DNA of 64,000 bases, from positions 8,721-72,720 of the forward strand of contig CAYRNW010000011.1 of the NCBI GenBank assembly GCA_964425745.1, written 5' to 3'. Numbering within the stretch: position 1 is the first letter of the stretch; the number at the start of each line of letters is the position of its first letter. Shown piece by piece: positions 25,666 through 34,436 of the stretch. A model generated the notes under the pieces. The model did not search any database. It had not been told where the DNA came from and saw nothing but the letters and a program-made list of their open reading frames with translations. Source of the stretch: CALCNS01 sp964425745 (lineage in GTDB: Bacteria; Bacillota; JAAYKD01). The position numbers and the translations under genes are program-made.

Positions 25666-26922
25666 ATGAAAAAAGGCCGCATGATTCTGCATAGTGATCT
25701 GAATTCCTTTTATGCATCGGTAGAGATCATGCAACAGCCCCAGCTCAAGGGGCAAGCCGTTGCCGTATGTGGTTCGGCCGATGATCGCCATGGCATTGTT
25801 TTAGCCAAGTCGGAAAAGGCAAAAAAGGCCGGCATCAAGACCGGTATGGCCAATTGGCAAGCGAAACGCCTCTGTCCCGATCTAATCATGGTAGCCCCTC
25901 GCTTTCATGAATATGTCAAGTATTCACGAGCTGTTCGGGAAATTTACAGCAGGTTCAGTAAAAAGATTGAACCCTACGGCATGGATGAGTGTTGGATCGA
26001 TATCAGCCCCATCTGCAGCAATTTTCACCAGGGAGAAGAAATCGCCAATCAAATTCGCGAACTCACCAAAAGTGAATTGGGCCTAAGCGTTAGCATAGGG
26101 GTATCCTTTAATAAAGTCTTTGCCAAACTGGGCAGCGACCTCAAAAAACCCGATGCGGTCACCGTCATCACAGAAGATAATTTCCGCAAAAAAATCTGGC
26201 CTCTTCCGGCCAGCGAATTGCTTTTCGTCGGGCGTTCCACTACGCAAAAACTTCAAGCCGTCAATGTGCATACCATCGGCCAGTTAGCCAATACCGATCC
26301 GGGGCAACTGCGCAAACTCCTCGGCATCAATGGAGTGCAACTTTGGACCTTTGCCAATGGCAAAGATACCGGAGAAGTTATGGAATTGGACTTCAAAAGC
26401 CAAATCAAATCGGTGGGACACGGAATTACCTGCCGGGGAGATTTAGAGAGCAGCCGCGAGGTCTGGCGAGTGATGTTACAATTGAGCCAAGATATCGGTG
26501 AAAAACTGCGTAGCCAAGGTCTCATGGCCACCGGCGTGCAAATCACGGTGAGAGATAACGAACTCAACGTTAAGCAATACCAAACCGGACTGGGCTTTCC
26601 CAGTCAAAGTGCCATGGAAATTGCCTATTTAGCAAAAAAGCTCTTTGAGAGCAACTACGACTGGCATTTACCAATCCGCTCGGTCACGGTGCGCGCCATC
26701 AATCTTTTCCCCGCCGAATCACCCTTACAACTGGATTTACTCGATGATTTTCAAAAACGCCAACGTCAGCATACCCTGGAAACCACCATCGACACCCTAC
26801 GTGGGCGTTTCGGGGACCGATCCATCACTTTCGCCTCCCTCATGGGAGACCTAAAAATGCCTCTACACTCCAGCAGTATTATTTTAATGCCCGGCATGCA
26901 AGATGAAATTCCGCTTTTTTGA
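25666..26922 (+). CDS. Y-family (translesion) DNA polymerase, DinB/UmuC-like
   Basis: The 418-residue error-prone polymerase carries catalytic carboxylates in LHSDLNSFYASVE (motif I) and YGMDECWIDI (motif III), the latter a variant of the usual SIDEAF. Helix-hairpin-helix segments lie at about 190-230, followed by the little-finger domain. A probable beta-clamp binding motif QLDLL lies near the C-terminus. AGGGAAG precedes the ATG. It is divergent from the XRE/ImmA/SRAP operon, an arrangement suggesting shared control by DNA damage. Confidence 0.92.
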   Translation: MKKGRMILHSDLNSFYASVEIMQQPQLKGQAVAVCGSADDRHGIVLAKSEKAKKAGIKTGMANWQAKRLCPDLIMVAPRFHEYVKYSRAVREIYSRFSKKIEPYGMDECWIDISPICSNFHQGEEIANQIRELTKSELGLSVSIGVSFNKVFAKLGSDLKKPDAVTVITEDNFRKKIWPLPASELLFVGRSTTQKLQAVNVHTIGQLANTDPGQLRKLLGINGVQLWTFANGKDTGEVMELDFKSQIKSVGHGITCRGDLESSREVWRVMLQLSQDIGEKLRSQGLMATGVQITVRDNELNVKQYQTGLGFPSQSAMEIAYLAKKLFESNYDWHLPIRSVTVRAINLFPAESPLQLDLLDDFQKRQRQHTLETTIDTLRGRFGDRSITFASLMGDLKMPLHSSSIILMPGMQDEIPLF

Positions 26923-26950
26923 TTGACTTTTATAAAAAAATCACTATACT
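26923..26950 (+). promoter_or_regulatory. Sigma-A promoter of the Cys/Met PLP enzyme
   Basis: TTGACT at 26923-26928 and TATACT at 26945-26950 are 16 bases apart, 43 bases upstream of the start. The promoter begins right after the polymerase stop codon. Confidence 0.75.
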
Positions 26951-26993
26951 AAGTGTTGGATTCCATCAAAAAAGGGCAAAGGAGGCGGGTAAC

Positions 26994-28178
26994 ATGGCCA
27001 TTTTAAGTGAAAAAGATAAACAATATCTTAAAAAAGAAGATATTTGCACGCATCTGGGCGATGATTATGCAAAATTTATGGGGGCAATCGTGCCGCCCAT
27101 CTTTCAAAACTCACTCTTTGTCAAGCCAACACCTACCAATGGCGTACCCGATTCCGGATATGTCTATACCCGTGTTTGCAACCCCACCACCGAAATCGCT
27201 GAAAAAAAGATTGCTGCTTTAGAAGGTGCCGACGGAGCGCTCTGCTTTAGTTCGGGCATGGCGGCGATTTCTTCGGCTATTTTGCATTTTGTGCGTGATA
27301 ACTGTCATGTTGTCTATGTGGCCTCCAGCTATGGTCCCACCCGCACCTTCCTCACCCAATACTGCGCCAATCGTTTTGGTGTCACCACCACTCCGGTCAA
27401 AGGCGTGACCACAGAGGAAGTAGAAGCTGCAATTCGACCGAACACCAAGCTCATCTATTTAGAAAGCCCTTCCAGCGGTGTTTTTCGCCTGCAAGATATT
27501 GAAGCGATTGCCCAAATTACGAAGTCTAAGGGGATAGGTACCATCATCGACAACACCTATGCGACACCCTTACACCAAAACCCTTTACGATATGGCATCG
27601 ATATCGCCGTTCATACCGCGTCCAAATACATGGGAGGGCATAGCGATATTGTCGCCGGTGCCTTAGCAGCCAATGCTGAGATCATCGAAAGTATTCAGCA
27701 TCAAGAGCGAGAATTGTTGGGTTCGATCATGGATCCACATCAGTCCTGGCTATTGACCCGTGGATTGCGAACTTTGCCTTTACGCCTAAAACAACACGGT
27801 GCGAACGGCTGGCAAGTCGCTCAATACTTGGAACAACACCCCAAAGTAGAACAAGTCTTCTACCCGGGTTCGGAAACCTTTCAACAAAAAGAACTCTTCC
27901 AACGCTACCTCAGTGGCACCAATGGCTTAATCAGTTTTGTGCCCAAAGGAACGGTAGAGCAGGTGCGCCAATTCATGTATGACTTAAAAGTCTTTCAATT
28001 TGGCGTGGGTTGGGGAGGATTCGAGAGTTTAGTTATTAATATCACCGTAGGCTATACGCCCGAACAGGCAGAGGCGGTGGATTGCCCAGTCAACCTGGTG
28101 CGGATCCATTGCGGCTTAGAAGATGCCGAAAGCCTTATTGCCGATTTGGAGCAAGCCTTTGAAAAATTGAAAGTGTAG
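26994..28178 (+). CDS. Cys/Met-metabolism PLP enzyme (cystathionine gamma-synthase / methionine gamma-lyase family)
   Basis: A 394-residue enzyme of the trans-sulfuration PLP family. Visible elements are YTRVCNPTTEIAEKKIAALEGA, SSGMAAISSAI, the PLP aspartate region TIIDNTYATP and the Schiff-base Lys in VHTASKYMGGHSDIVAGAL. The C-terminal VRIHCGLEDAESLIADLEQA is standard. It could be cystathionine gamma-synthase, beta-lyase, O-acetylhomoserine sulfhydrylase or methionine gamma-lyase; sequence alone does not decide. An upstream in-frame start overlaps the polymerase gene, but AAAGGAGG before 26994 supports this one. Confidence 0.88.
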   Translation: MAILSEKDKQYLKKEDICTHLGDDYAKFMGAIVPPIFQNSLFVKPTPTNGVPDSGYVYTRVCNPTTEIAEKKIAALEGADGALCFSSGMAAISSAILHFVRDNCHVVYVASSYGPTRTFLTQYCANRFGVTTTPVKGVTTEEVEAAIRPNTKLIYLESPSSGVFRLQDIEAIAQITKSKGIGTIIDNTYATPLHQNPLRYGIDIAVHTASKYMGGHSDIVAGALAANAEIIESIQHQERELLGSIMDPHQSWLLTRGLRTLPLRLKQHGANGWQVAQYLEQHPKVEQVFYPGSETFQQKELFQRYLSGTNGLISFVPKGTVEQVRQFMYDLKVFQFGVGWGGFESLVINITVGYTPEQAEAVDCPVNLVRIHCGLEDAESLIADLEQAFEKLKV

Positions 28179-28184
28179 GGATGT

Positions 28185-29573
28185 ATGCATAAAATAAAAG
28201 GTCTGATTGGAGATAAGCCCTTCTACAGGCGTCTTCTATTCCTGATTCTACCCATGATCTTACAACAGGGGATCAGCAGTACTGTGAATTTACTCGATAA
28301 CGTTATGGTGGGAACTCTGGGGACCACCGCTATTTCTGCGGTTGCGATCTGCAGCCAATTCTTCTTCGTTTTCCATATTACCATCTTCGGTGGAACCTCC
28401 GGAGCATCGATTTTCACCTCGCAGTATCACGGACGAAACGATGTAGAAGGTGTTCGCGCCACCTTTCGTTATAAAATATGGTTTGGTATCATCATAAGTA
28501 TCGTATCGATTTTTCTCTTCACGTTCTATGGAGAGAACATTATTGGCTTGTACCTCAATAAAAACAACACCAGTGCCGCAGAAATTGCAGCAACCATGGC
28601 GTTGGCCAAAGAATACCTGAAGTATATGATTTGGGGCATCGTGCCATTTGTCTTATCGCAATGCTTCACCACCACACTGCGGGAGACCGGTAATACCTTC
28701 ATGGCCATGATCGCCGGAATTTTATCGATGTCCGTTAACTTGGTGATGAACTATGTTCTGATCTTTGGCCATTTTGGTTTTCCAAAAATGGGGGTAGCCG
28801 GAGCCGCACTGGCAACTGTTCTTGCTCGTTTGGTGGAAATGATCTTTATCATTGCTATCACCTATAAGAATCGCGAATCCAACCCCTTTATCATCGGAGC
28901 ATTTAAAACCTTGCGTGTGCCGGCCGTGATTTTAAAGGCAATTTTGATCAAAGGATCGCCTTTATTGGCCAATGAATTTATCTGGTCCATGGCACAAGCC
29001 GGAGTTATGCAAAGCTATGCCGTCAGGGGTGTCCAAGTTTTAGCCGCAATGAATATCTCGGGTACCATTTCTCAACTCTTTAATGTGTTCTTTTTTGCCA
29101 TGGGTAACTCTGTTGCTATATTGGTCGGTCAAGAACTGGGAGCAGGCGATATTGAAAAGGCCAAGGATACCGATAAAAAAATCATTGCTTTCAATGTCAC
29201 CGTCACCATGGGAGTGGGGCTTCTCTTAGCGCTGGCTGCACCCTATGTACCCCATATTTATAACACTGAAGAAGCAGTACGCCACTTAGCAACCAACTTC
29301 CTCTTGGTGCAGGCCGTCTTATTCCCGGTGCATGCTTTTAATCACAGTACCTATTTTACCCTGCGAGCAGGTGGTCAGACTATGGTGACTTTCATCTTCG
29401 ATAGCATTTTTGCCAGCCTAATCAGCTTCCCCTTAGCGTATTTTATATCAAGATATACCGTGATCCCTGTCATCTTCATGTATATGATCGTTGGTTCTGC
29501 GGATTTGATTAAATCGGCCATTGGCTTCAGTTTCTTGAGGACCGGTAAATGGGCGAGAACGATTGTGGTGTAA
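28185..29573 (+). CDS. MATE family efflux transporter
   Basis: A 462-residue, 12-helix exporter of the multidrug and toxic compound extrusion family. The first half contains LPMILQQGISSTVNLLDNVMVGTLGTTAISAV and GASIFTSQYHGR; the second repeats the pattern with FAMGNSVAILVGQELGAGDIEKAK. It uses a cation gradient to expel drugs or metabolites. It starts six bases after the PLP enzyme gene and is probably cotranscribed with it. Confidence 0.92.
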   Translation: MHKIKGLIGDKPFYRRLLFLILPMILQQGISSTVNLLDNVMVGTLGTTAISAVAICSQFFFVFHITIFGGTSGASIFTSQYHGRNDVEGVRATFRYKIWFGIIISIVSIFLFTFYGENIIGLYLNKNNTSAAEIAATMALAKEYLKYMIWGIVPFVLSQCFTTTLRETGNTFMAMIAGILSMSVNLVMNYVLIFGHFGFPKMGVAGAALATVLARLVEMIFIIAITYKNRESNPFIIGAFKTLRVPAVILKAILIKGSPLLANEFIWSMAQAGVMQSYAVRGVQVLAAMNISGTISQLFNVFFFAMGNSVAILVGQELGAGDIEKAKDTDKKIIAFNVTVTMGVGLLLALAAPYVPHIYNTEEAVRHLATNFLLVQAVLFPVHAFNHSTYFTLRAGGQTMVTFIFDSIFASLISFPLAYFISRYTVIPVIFMYMIVGSADLIKSAIGFSFLRTGKWARTIVV

Positions 29574-29613
29574 AAAACGGTGTTGAAATTCAATTTAAGA
29601 TTGAATTTCCCAC

Positions 29614-29642
29614 TTGACAAAAGACCCCCTTTCCGTTATGAT
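29614..29642 (+). promoter_or_regulatory. Sigma-A promoter of tRNA-Ala
   Basis: TTGACA at 29614-29619 and TATGAT at 29637-29642 are 17 bases apart. The tRNA begins 48 bases after the -10 element. Confidence 0.85.
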
Positions 29643-29689
29643 TTGACCTGTTGTGAGTGCAAGCTCCTGCAACAGAACTTCATAAATAT

Positions 29690-29764
<75 letters not shown>

Positions 29765-29765
<1 letters not shown>

Positions 29766-29804
29766 ATAAAAACAACCTAAACTGAAGTTTAGGTTGTTTT
29801 TATT
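29765..29804 (+). terminator. Terminator of tRNA-Ala
   Basis: A perfect 18-bp inverted repeat with a TGAA loop ends in TTTTTATT. It begins at the last base of the tRNA. Confidence 0.85.
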
Positions 29805-30115
29805 GGTAGCCCCCACGCTGAAAGCGTTCCGAGCTTCGCAAATGCAAGCATTTGCTTGTGGGTATATTCGTTCTTTTAGCACTTTTCGCAGGCTATTTCA
29901 ACGCGAAATTTTATAGTGGCTTCAAAAAATAGTCTGAATTTACAAAAGGGCTTAGATCCCTTTTGTAAAAAACCTACTTAGAGGTGGGGGACTGTAAATA
30001 TTCCTTACACAAAACTAAAAACCAGTGTGCGGAAAGTTGTGGTTTGCGCCAACTTGTGATATACTACTATCGTACTACAATTTTTAAATACTGTGTGTGG
30101 AAAGTAGGCTTAATA
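29805..30115. other. Intergenic region before the AbiE locus
   Basis: About 310 bases without a gene. It contains a perfect 12-bp inverted repeat (TTTACAAAAGGG...CCCTTTTGTAAA, 29939-29969) that lacks a T-tract on either exit side, so it is not an obvious terminator. It also has a short palindromic stretch near 29848 (GCAAATGCAAGCATTTGC). The sequence is otherwise A/T-rich. Neither a clear promoter nor a coding region was found. Confidence 0.5.
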
Positions 30116-30721
30116 GTGACGAATAAAGACATTGCCAAAAGAGTAGTCCTTGCATCCGGTGGAATTGCAAAAATGGCCGATTTGCTAAACTCCGGACTTG
30201 CCAAATACGAAGTAAACAGTCTCATCAAGGTGGGTTATCTCGAGCGAGTGCATCATGGTTTCTATAAAATTACGGAAGCCTCTAATATTAGTGAAGCGCG
30301 GCTACTTGCATCACTGCTTCCAGAGGGAATTGTTTGTGTTGAGTCTGCACTTTTTTATTATGGCTATAGTGACTTCGCTCCCCGACGATGGACAGTTGCT
30401 GTACCTCGCACAATCTCTAGGGCCAAATTGCGAATCAAAGCTGTTCCGTTAAAAGCGTATTATATTCAAAGGGATAAGTATGAGCTTGGAAAAACCACCG
30501 CGGACTTTGAGGGTGTCACGCTCTTTATTTATGACCGAGAGCGTACAATTTGTGATTGTTTCAAATATCGCACAAAGATGGATAACGAGACCTTTAATAA
30601 AGCTATCAATGCTTATGTTGCGGATGAGAAAAAGAATCTCAACAACCTTTCGAAATACGCAAAAAAAATGCGACTTTTTGAAATAATCAATGACCTGCTG
30701 GGGGTAATGCTCAATGGTTGA
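30116..30721 (+). CDS. abiEi: AbiEi-family antitoxin (type IV toxin-antitoxin)
   Basis: The roughly 201-residue protein has an N-terminal winged helix (GIAKMADLLNSGLAKYEVNSLIKVGYLERVHHGFYKI) and a C-terminal domain with the conserved YDRERTICDCFKYR motif of AbiEi antitoxins. AbiEi represses its own operon and counteracts the AbiEii nucleotidyltransferase; the pair can give phage resistance by abortive infection. The start is taken as GTG at 30116, where homology begins, with AAGTAGG about nine bases upstream. The toxin gene overlaps its end by eight bases but is broken. Confidence 0.83.
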   Translation: MTNKDIAKRVVLASGGIAKMADLLNSGLAKYEVNSLIKVGYLERVHHGFYKITEASNISEARLLASLLPEGIVCVESALFYYGYSDFAPRRWTVAVPRTISRAKLRIKAVPLKAYYIQRDKYELGKTTADFEGVTLFIYDRERTICDCFKYRTKMDNETFNKAINAYVADEKKNLNNLSKYAKKMRLFEIINDLLGVMLNG

Positions 30722-31318
30722 AATAGCTGTATCTGTGCTAGCACGGCTCAAAAATAAAGCCACCGAGAGTGGCAGAAGCTATCAGCTCTGCCTTCAACTC
30801 TTTTGTCAAGAAGAATTCCTACGTCGGCTTGAAAAATCGAAATATGCCGATAATTTCGTTCTCAAGTGGTGCGAAGTTTACCCACCCAATTACCGGACTT
30901 TGAAGCACCGACAATCAACACCTACTCCATTGAAACAACTATTGCAGAAAAGCTGGATGCTATTTTATCGCTCATGGAGTTTTCAAGTCGTATGAAAGAC
31001 TATTACGATATCTATTATCTTGCAAATAAGTTTAACTTTGATGGATCAATCCTCACTGAGGCACTACAAAAAACTTTTACAAATCGCGAACGTGTTTATA
31101 CGATTGAACAAATTGAGCAAGTAATGGCATTCGATACCGATGATGGAATGCAGAAGAAATGGAAAGCCTTTACGAGGAAAATCGACACTCCTACAGATGA
31201 TTTCAAGAAAGTGTTGGAGATGATTAAAACTTTCATTACCGAACCATTTGCTGCAGTTGTGAATCTCACAGAGTATAACAAAAAGTGGAGTGCTGTAACT
31301 AGGGAATGGGATCTATGA
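30714..31318 (+). pseudogene. abiEii: AbiEii toxin, internally deleted and frameshifted
   Basis: The N-terminal 50 residues (VSVLARLKNKATESGRSYQ...YADNFVLK) match the start of AbiEii toxins. The text then jumps to what is normally the second half (LPDFEAPTINTYSIETTIAEKLDAI, then MKDYYDIYYLANKF) in another frame, changing frame around 30866-30900. Missing is the nucleotidyltransferase core that normally follows FVLKGG, with its GS and DxD catalytic residues. About 80-100 codons are lost compared with family length. The antitoxin is intact. Confidence 0.85.
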
Positions 31319-31360
31319 AGTGAAGAAGCAATCTGACTTCTTAATAAGCGGGGGAACTTT

Positions 31361-31990
31361 ATGCGTTCATCTCAAGAAATCTACGAAAAATTACTCCATC
31401 ACTATGGAACACCGCCCGCGTGGTCAGAGAACCCTTATCAAGTGCTGCTCGAGGCTATCCTGGTTCAAAACACATCGTGGAGAAATGTTTTGAAAGTACG
31501 CGAGAATATAGGTAACCGCTTCAACCCAAGGTTTATTGCGTTTTGTTCTCAAGAGGAGCTCCAAGCACTGATTCTCTCCTGTGGTTTCTGGAAGGCGAAA
31601 GCCAATGCTATAAAAGCAATTACCACTTGGTATGGAACCTATGAGTATGATTTGACTCGAATTACACAAAAAAGCCTGGTGGAATTACGTAAAGAGCTAC
31701 TCTCCCTCCGTGGTATTGGCGATGAAACGGCAGATGTCATGCTCGTTTTCGCCTTTCATAAACCCTCATTCATCATTGATACCTACACCAGACGCTTTTT
31801 AAAAAGGATGGGTTATGGTTTCGCCAATGATGCAGAGCGGCGCACCTTTTTGGAAGAGGGTGTTAGTAAAGATGCGTTCTTCTATGGTCACTATCACTGG
31901 TTGTTTCTTGACCACGGGAAGGCTCATTGTAAAAAGCGACCCATTTGCAGAAACTGCCCCTTCGAATCGGTTTGTATGAAGTTGTTTTAA
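31361..31990 (+). CDS. HhH-GPD DNA glycosylase (endonuclease III-like)
   Basis: A 209-residue base-excision enzyme. The helix-hairpin-helix is LLSLRGIGDETADVMLVFAF, the catalytic Asp lies in FIIDTYTRRFLKRMG, and a 4Fe-4S cluster is bound by CKKRPICRNCPFESVC at the C-terminus. Endonuclease III has Lys in the GxGxKTA segment; here that position is Glu (GIGDETAD). Together with QNTSWRNV near the start, it resembles 3-methyladenine glycosylase III-like members, which act as glycosylases without lyase activity. AGCGGGGGAA lies upstream. Confidence 0.83.
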   Translation: MRSSQEIYEKLLHHYGTPPAWSENPYQVLLEAILVQNTSWRNVLKVRENIGNRFNPRFIAFCSQEELQALILSCGFWKAKANAIKAITTWYGTYEYDLTRITQKSLVELRKELLSLRGIGDETADVMLVFAFHKPSFIIDTYTRRFLKRMGYGFANDAERRTFLEEGVSKDAFFYGHYHWLFLDHGKAHCKKRPICRNCPFESVCMKLF

Positions 31991-32006
31991 AGGAGGATAA
32001 TCCGCA

Positions 32007-32579
32007 ATGGACAGTAGAACATTCACAACCCGTAGCGAATTTCGTGCCTGGTTGAGCCAAAACGCTTTGTCCGATGAAGGAATCTGGTTGATCTTTGGTA
32101 AGGATAAATCTGTACCAACTTTGACTGCAGCGGAAGCCTTAGAAGAAGCTCTATGTTTTGGTTGGATCGATGGAAAGATGCAAAGTATTGATGACTCCAG
32201 TTATATGAAATACTTTAAGCAACGCAGCAAAACCAGCCACTGGTCTGAGAAGAACAAAGGAATCACAGAGAAACTGGAAGCAAACGGACTCATGACCGAC
32301 TTCGGACGTGCTAAAATTCTGGAGGCAAAAGAAAACGGCCAATGGGCTGCCACAAAAGCAGAACCACTGACCGATGATGCCGTAGAAACCTTTATTGAAT
32401 TATTGCAGCCGAACACCATCGCTCTTGATAACTATAAGAAGATGTCGCGTTCAGTACAGAAAACCTATGCCTTATCGTATGTAGCCACCAAAACGGAGGC
32501 AGGTAGGGAAAAACGGCTGAAAACCATCGTGGAGCGTCTGCAATTAAACCTGAATCCCATGGAGCGGATGCCACAATGA
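32007..32579 (+). CDS. YdeI/OmpD-associated family protein
   Basis: The 190-residue protein has the family opening SRTFTTRSEFRAWLSQNALSDEGIWLIFGK, the core EALEEALCFGWIDGK and a C-terminal region rich in basic residues (KTEAGREKRLKTIVERL). The family is linked to resistance against cationic peptides in some bacteria; the biochemical role is unknown. AAAGGAGG lies nine bases before the ATG, 16 bases after the glycosylase. It ends one base from the convergent dcd gene. Confidence 0.8.
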   Translation: MDSRTFTTRSEFRAWLSQNALSDEGIWLIFGKDKSVPTLTAAEALEEALCFGWIDGKMQSIDDSSYMKYFKQRSKTSHWSEKNKGITEKLEANGLMTDFGRAKILEAKENGQWAATKAEPLTDDAVETFIELLQPNTIALDNYKKMSRSVQKTYALSYVATKTEAGREKRLKTIVERLQLNLNPMERMPQ

Positions 32580-32580
32580 A

Positions 32581-33111
32581 TCAGCGTAGCTTCTCAAAAT
32601 CCTTATACATCAAGCTCGGCTGAATACCGGTGTTGTTTTGGTATTTACCATTTTTGTAGGAGACGAAATCTCCTTCAATAGTATGATAATAGATCTGGCA
32701 AATCTCGATCATGGGGTAAATCCGCACCGGCTGAATGCATTGAATTTCCAAAGTCCAGAATCCGGAAAAACCTATATCGCCAAAACCGGCAGTCACATGG
32801 ATGAACAAGCCTAAGCGCCCAATGGACGAGCGGCCTTCTAACATCGGTACAAAATAATCAGTGGCAGTTCTCTCATAGGTTCTGCCTAAATAAAGTCTAC
32901 CCGGTTGCAAAACCAGCCCTTCCTCCGGAATAATCAACGTTTCGGTGTTGAGGGGCTTTTTCATATCCAAAATCGCATCGGTATAGATGAGTAACTCATT
33001 ATGCAGACGCAAATTGTAACTATTGGGATTTAAGCGTGTTTCATCAAAGGGCTCGATACGAATTCGCCCTTGCTCTACTTGGGTTTGGATCTCTTTACCC
33101 GATAAAATCAT
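32581..33111 (-). CDS. dcd: dCTP deaminase
   Basis: The 176-residue trimeric enzyme turns dCTP into dUTP (in some family members onward to dUMP). Signatures are NPNSYNLRL near the start, the catalytic GRSSIGRLGLFIHVTAGFGDIGFSGFWTLEI segment and PIEICQIYYH-like sequence (here PMIEICQIYYH). A longer start 30 bases upstream exists; AGAGG before 33111 is better placed. It follows the methyltransferase gene by 30 bases on the same strand. Confidence 0.9.
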   Translation of the reverse strand: MILSGKEIQTQVEQGRIRIEPFDETRLNPNSYNLRLHNELLIYTDAILDMKKPLNTETLIIPEEGLVLQPGRLYLGRTYERTATDYFVPMLEGRSSIGRLGLFIHVTAGFGDIGFSGFWTLEIQCIQPVRIYPMIEICQIYYHTIEGDFVSYKNGKYQNNTGIQPSLMYKDFEKLR

Positions 33112-33141
33112 GATCTTTCGCCTCTTTGCTGTGAAATGCAA

Positions 33142-33960
33142 TTATTTCTTGGTTGCAACGATACATAATGTATTTAATGAATCATCGACCTTTGTTCCTG
33201 CGACCGATGCATAAAACTGCAGCGATGCAAACCCCATCGGTTTTAACTCTTCTTCAATGGACTCTTGAGTGAAACAGGTGTTCCAAATATTCAAGCAGCG
33301 CACTTCCTGATCTTCAACAAGCACGATACGGTTCACATCGATCAAATTGTTCTCGTAATAAAAGTCGGCATCAAAGCAGATGTGAGGTTTGGCACTCCAG
33401 AAGCCACCTTTTTCACGAATCGACCAAGATTGAGTCTCCTTATTGCCCTGGTTGTAAAGGGGAGTGAAAACATCGAACAAGAACTTGCCGCCCAGCTTCA
33501 ATGCCCGGTGCACTCTGTGCAATAAATTGAGCCGATCTGCTGGAATCAAGGCCGCATAATCGCACCAAATCAGGGTAATCATGTCAAACGCGTTTTCAAA
33601 GTCCATCTCCAAGTAGCTTTGCAGGACATAGGTGCTCTTGGGGTCGTGTTCTTTGGCGTAAGCGATGGAACGGGCTGAGAAATCCAATCCTGTGACCTGT
33701 AACCCATGTTCAGCGAGGCGTTTGGTGTATAAACCCGGACCGCAGCCGATATCGAGCAGGGAAGATCCGGGCGGTAAAAGGGACGCGATCCAAGTGGTGG
33801 CTTGGTCGATAAACTCCGGTTTTCGGCTGGCGGCGTCGGTGTTGGGGTTCAAATGTGCTTCCAACATGCCTTTAGAGATATGTTCATCGGTCCAAAATTG
33901 GGCACTGGTTTTTTCAAAAAGCTTAGGCTTCATCAAGAGTGGTAGCAGTTGTGAATACAT
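33142..33960 (-). CDS. Class I SAM-dependent methyltransferase
   Basis: A methyltransferase of about 272 residues with motif I SLLDIGCGPGLYTKRLAEHG, motif II VTGLDFSARSIAYAKEH, motif III/IV FDMITLIWCDYAAL, and RALKLGGKFLFDVF. The long C-terminal half (about 170-272) is beta-rich and includes the segment RCLNIWNTCFTQESIEEEL. Substrate is unknown. GGAGGG lies seven bases before the ATG at 33960; an in-frame ATG 30 bases earlier has no ribosome site. Confidence 0.82.
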   Translation of the reverse strand: MYSQLLPLLMKPKLFEKTSAQFWTDEHISKGMLEAHLNPNTDAASRKPEFIDQATTWIASLLPPGSSLLDIGCGPGLYTKRLAEHGLQVTGLDFSARSIAYAKEHDPKSTYVLQSYLEMDFENAFDMITLIWCDYAALIPADRLNLLHRVHRALKLGGKFLFDVFTPLYNQGNKETQSWSIREKGGFWSAKPHICFDADFYYENNLIDVNRIVLVEDQEVRCLNIWNTCFTQESIEEELKPMGFASLQFYASVAGTKVDDSLNTLCIVATKK

Positions 33961-34043
33961 AAGATCCCTCCATTGCGCTTTAAAATTCATTGCTCAGAGA
34001 ATACCATATTTTGCCGAAGCAATCAATAATTTTTCTTAGGGAC

Positions 34044-34138
34044 TTGGGGACTGTTCTCTCTTGTTCTTGGGGACGGTTCTCTCCTTGCTGGTTTTGCCTT
34101 AAATCTGGTAAAAAACGAGGGGAGAGAACCGTCCCCAA
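34044..34138 (+). repeat. Family A repeat (72 bp) with an extra left end
   Basis: A complete 72-bp copy spans 34067-34138 with both ends and the inner palindrome. Immediately upstream, 34044-34059 holds a second left end (TTGGGGACTGTTCTCT) without a partner. Confidence 0.9.
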
Positions 34139-34268
34139 GATGAAACCCAAGATGATAGATAAATCTTGGAGCGAAAAGTTTCCCGTTGAGCGGCTTCTGA
34201 CCGAAGGTCGGCAGAGCTCAGAGGGATCTTTGAGCGATCCTGTAATCTATTTGTAAACTTACCAGATA

Positions 34269-34298
34269 TTGACACCAACCAAGGTGCTGTGCTACACT
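34269..34298 (+). promoter_or_regulatory. Promoter of the ABC exporter operon
   Basis: TTGACA at 34269-34274 and TACACT at 34293-34298 are separated by 18 bases. The transcript would carry a leader of about 220 bases before the first ABC gene. The stretch from 34139 to 34527 otherwise contains a small hairpin (GCTCATG...CATGAGC near 34373) and the attenuator. Confidence 0.6.
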
Positions 34299-34436
34299 GC
34301 CTTTGAAAACGAACAGAAAAGGGGCTTAAAAAATGATTCAATAATCCATTTGACATCAAGTAAAACGTAAAAGCTCATGCATTCATGAGCCTTGGTTTTG
34401 TTGTCAAAAATGGAGAATGAATCGCCCGTTCACACA

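Noticed and set aside
29939..29969. Perfect inverted repeat as a terminator
   Set aside because: Neither strand shows a T-tract after the hairpin; it is left as an unexplained palindrome.
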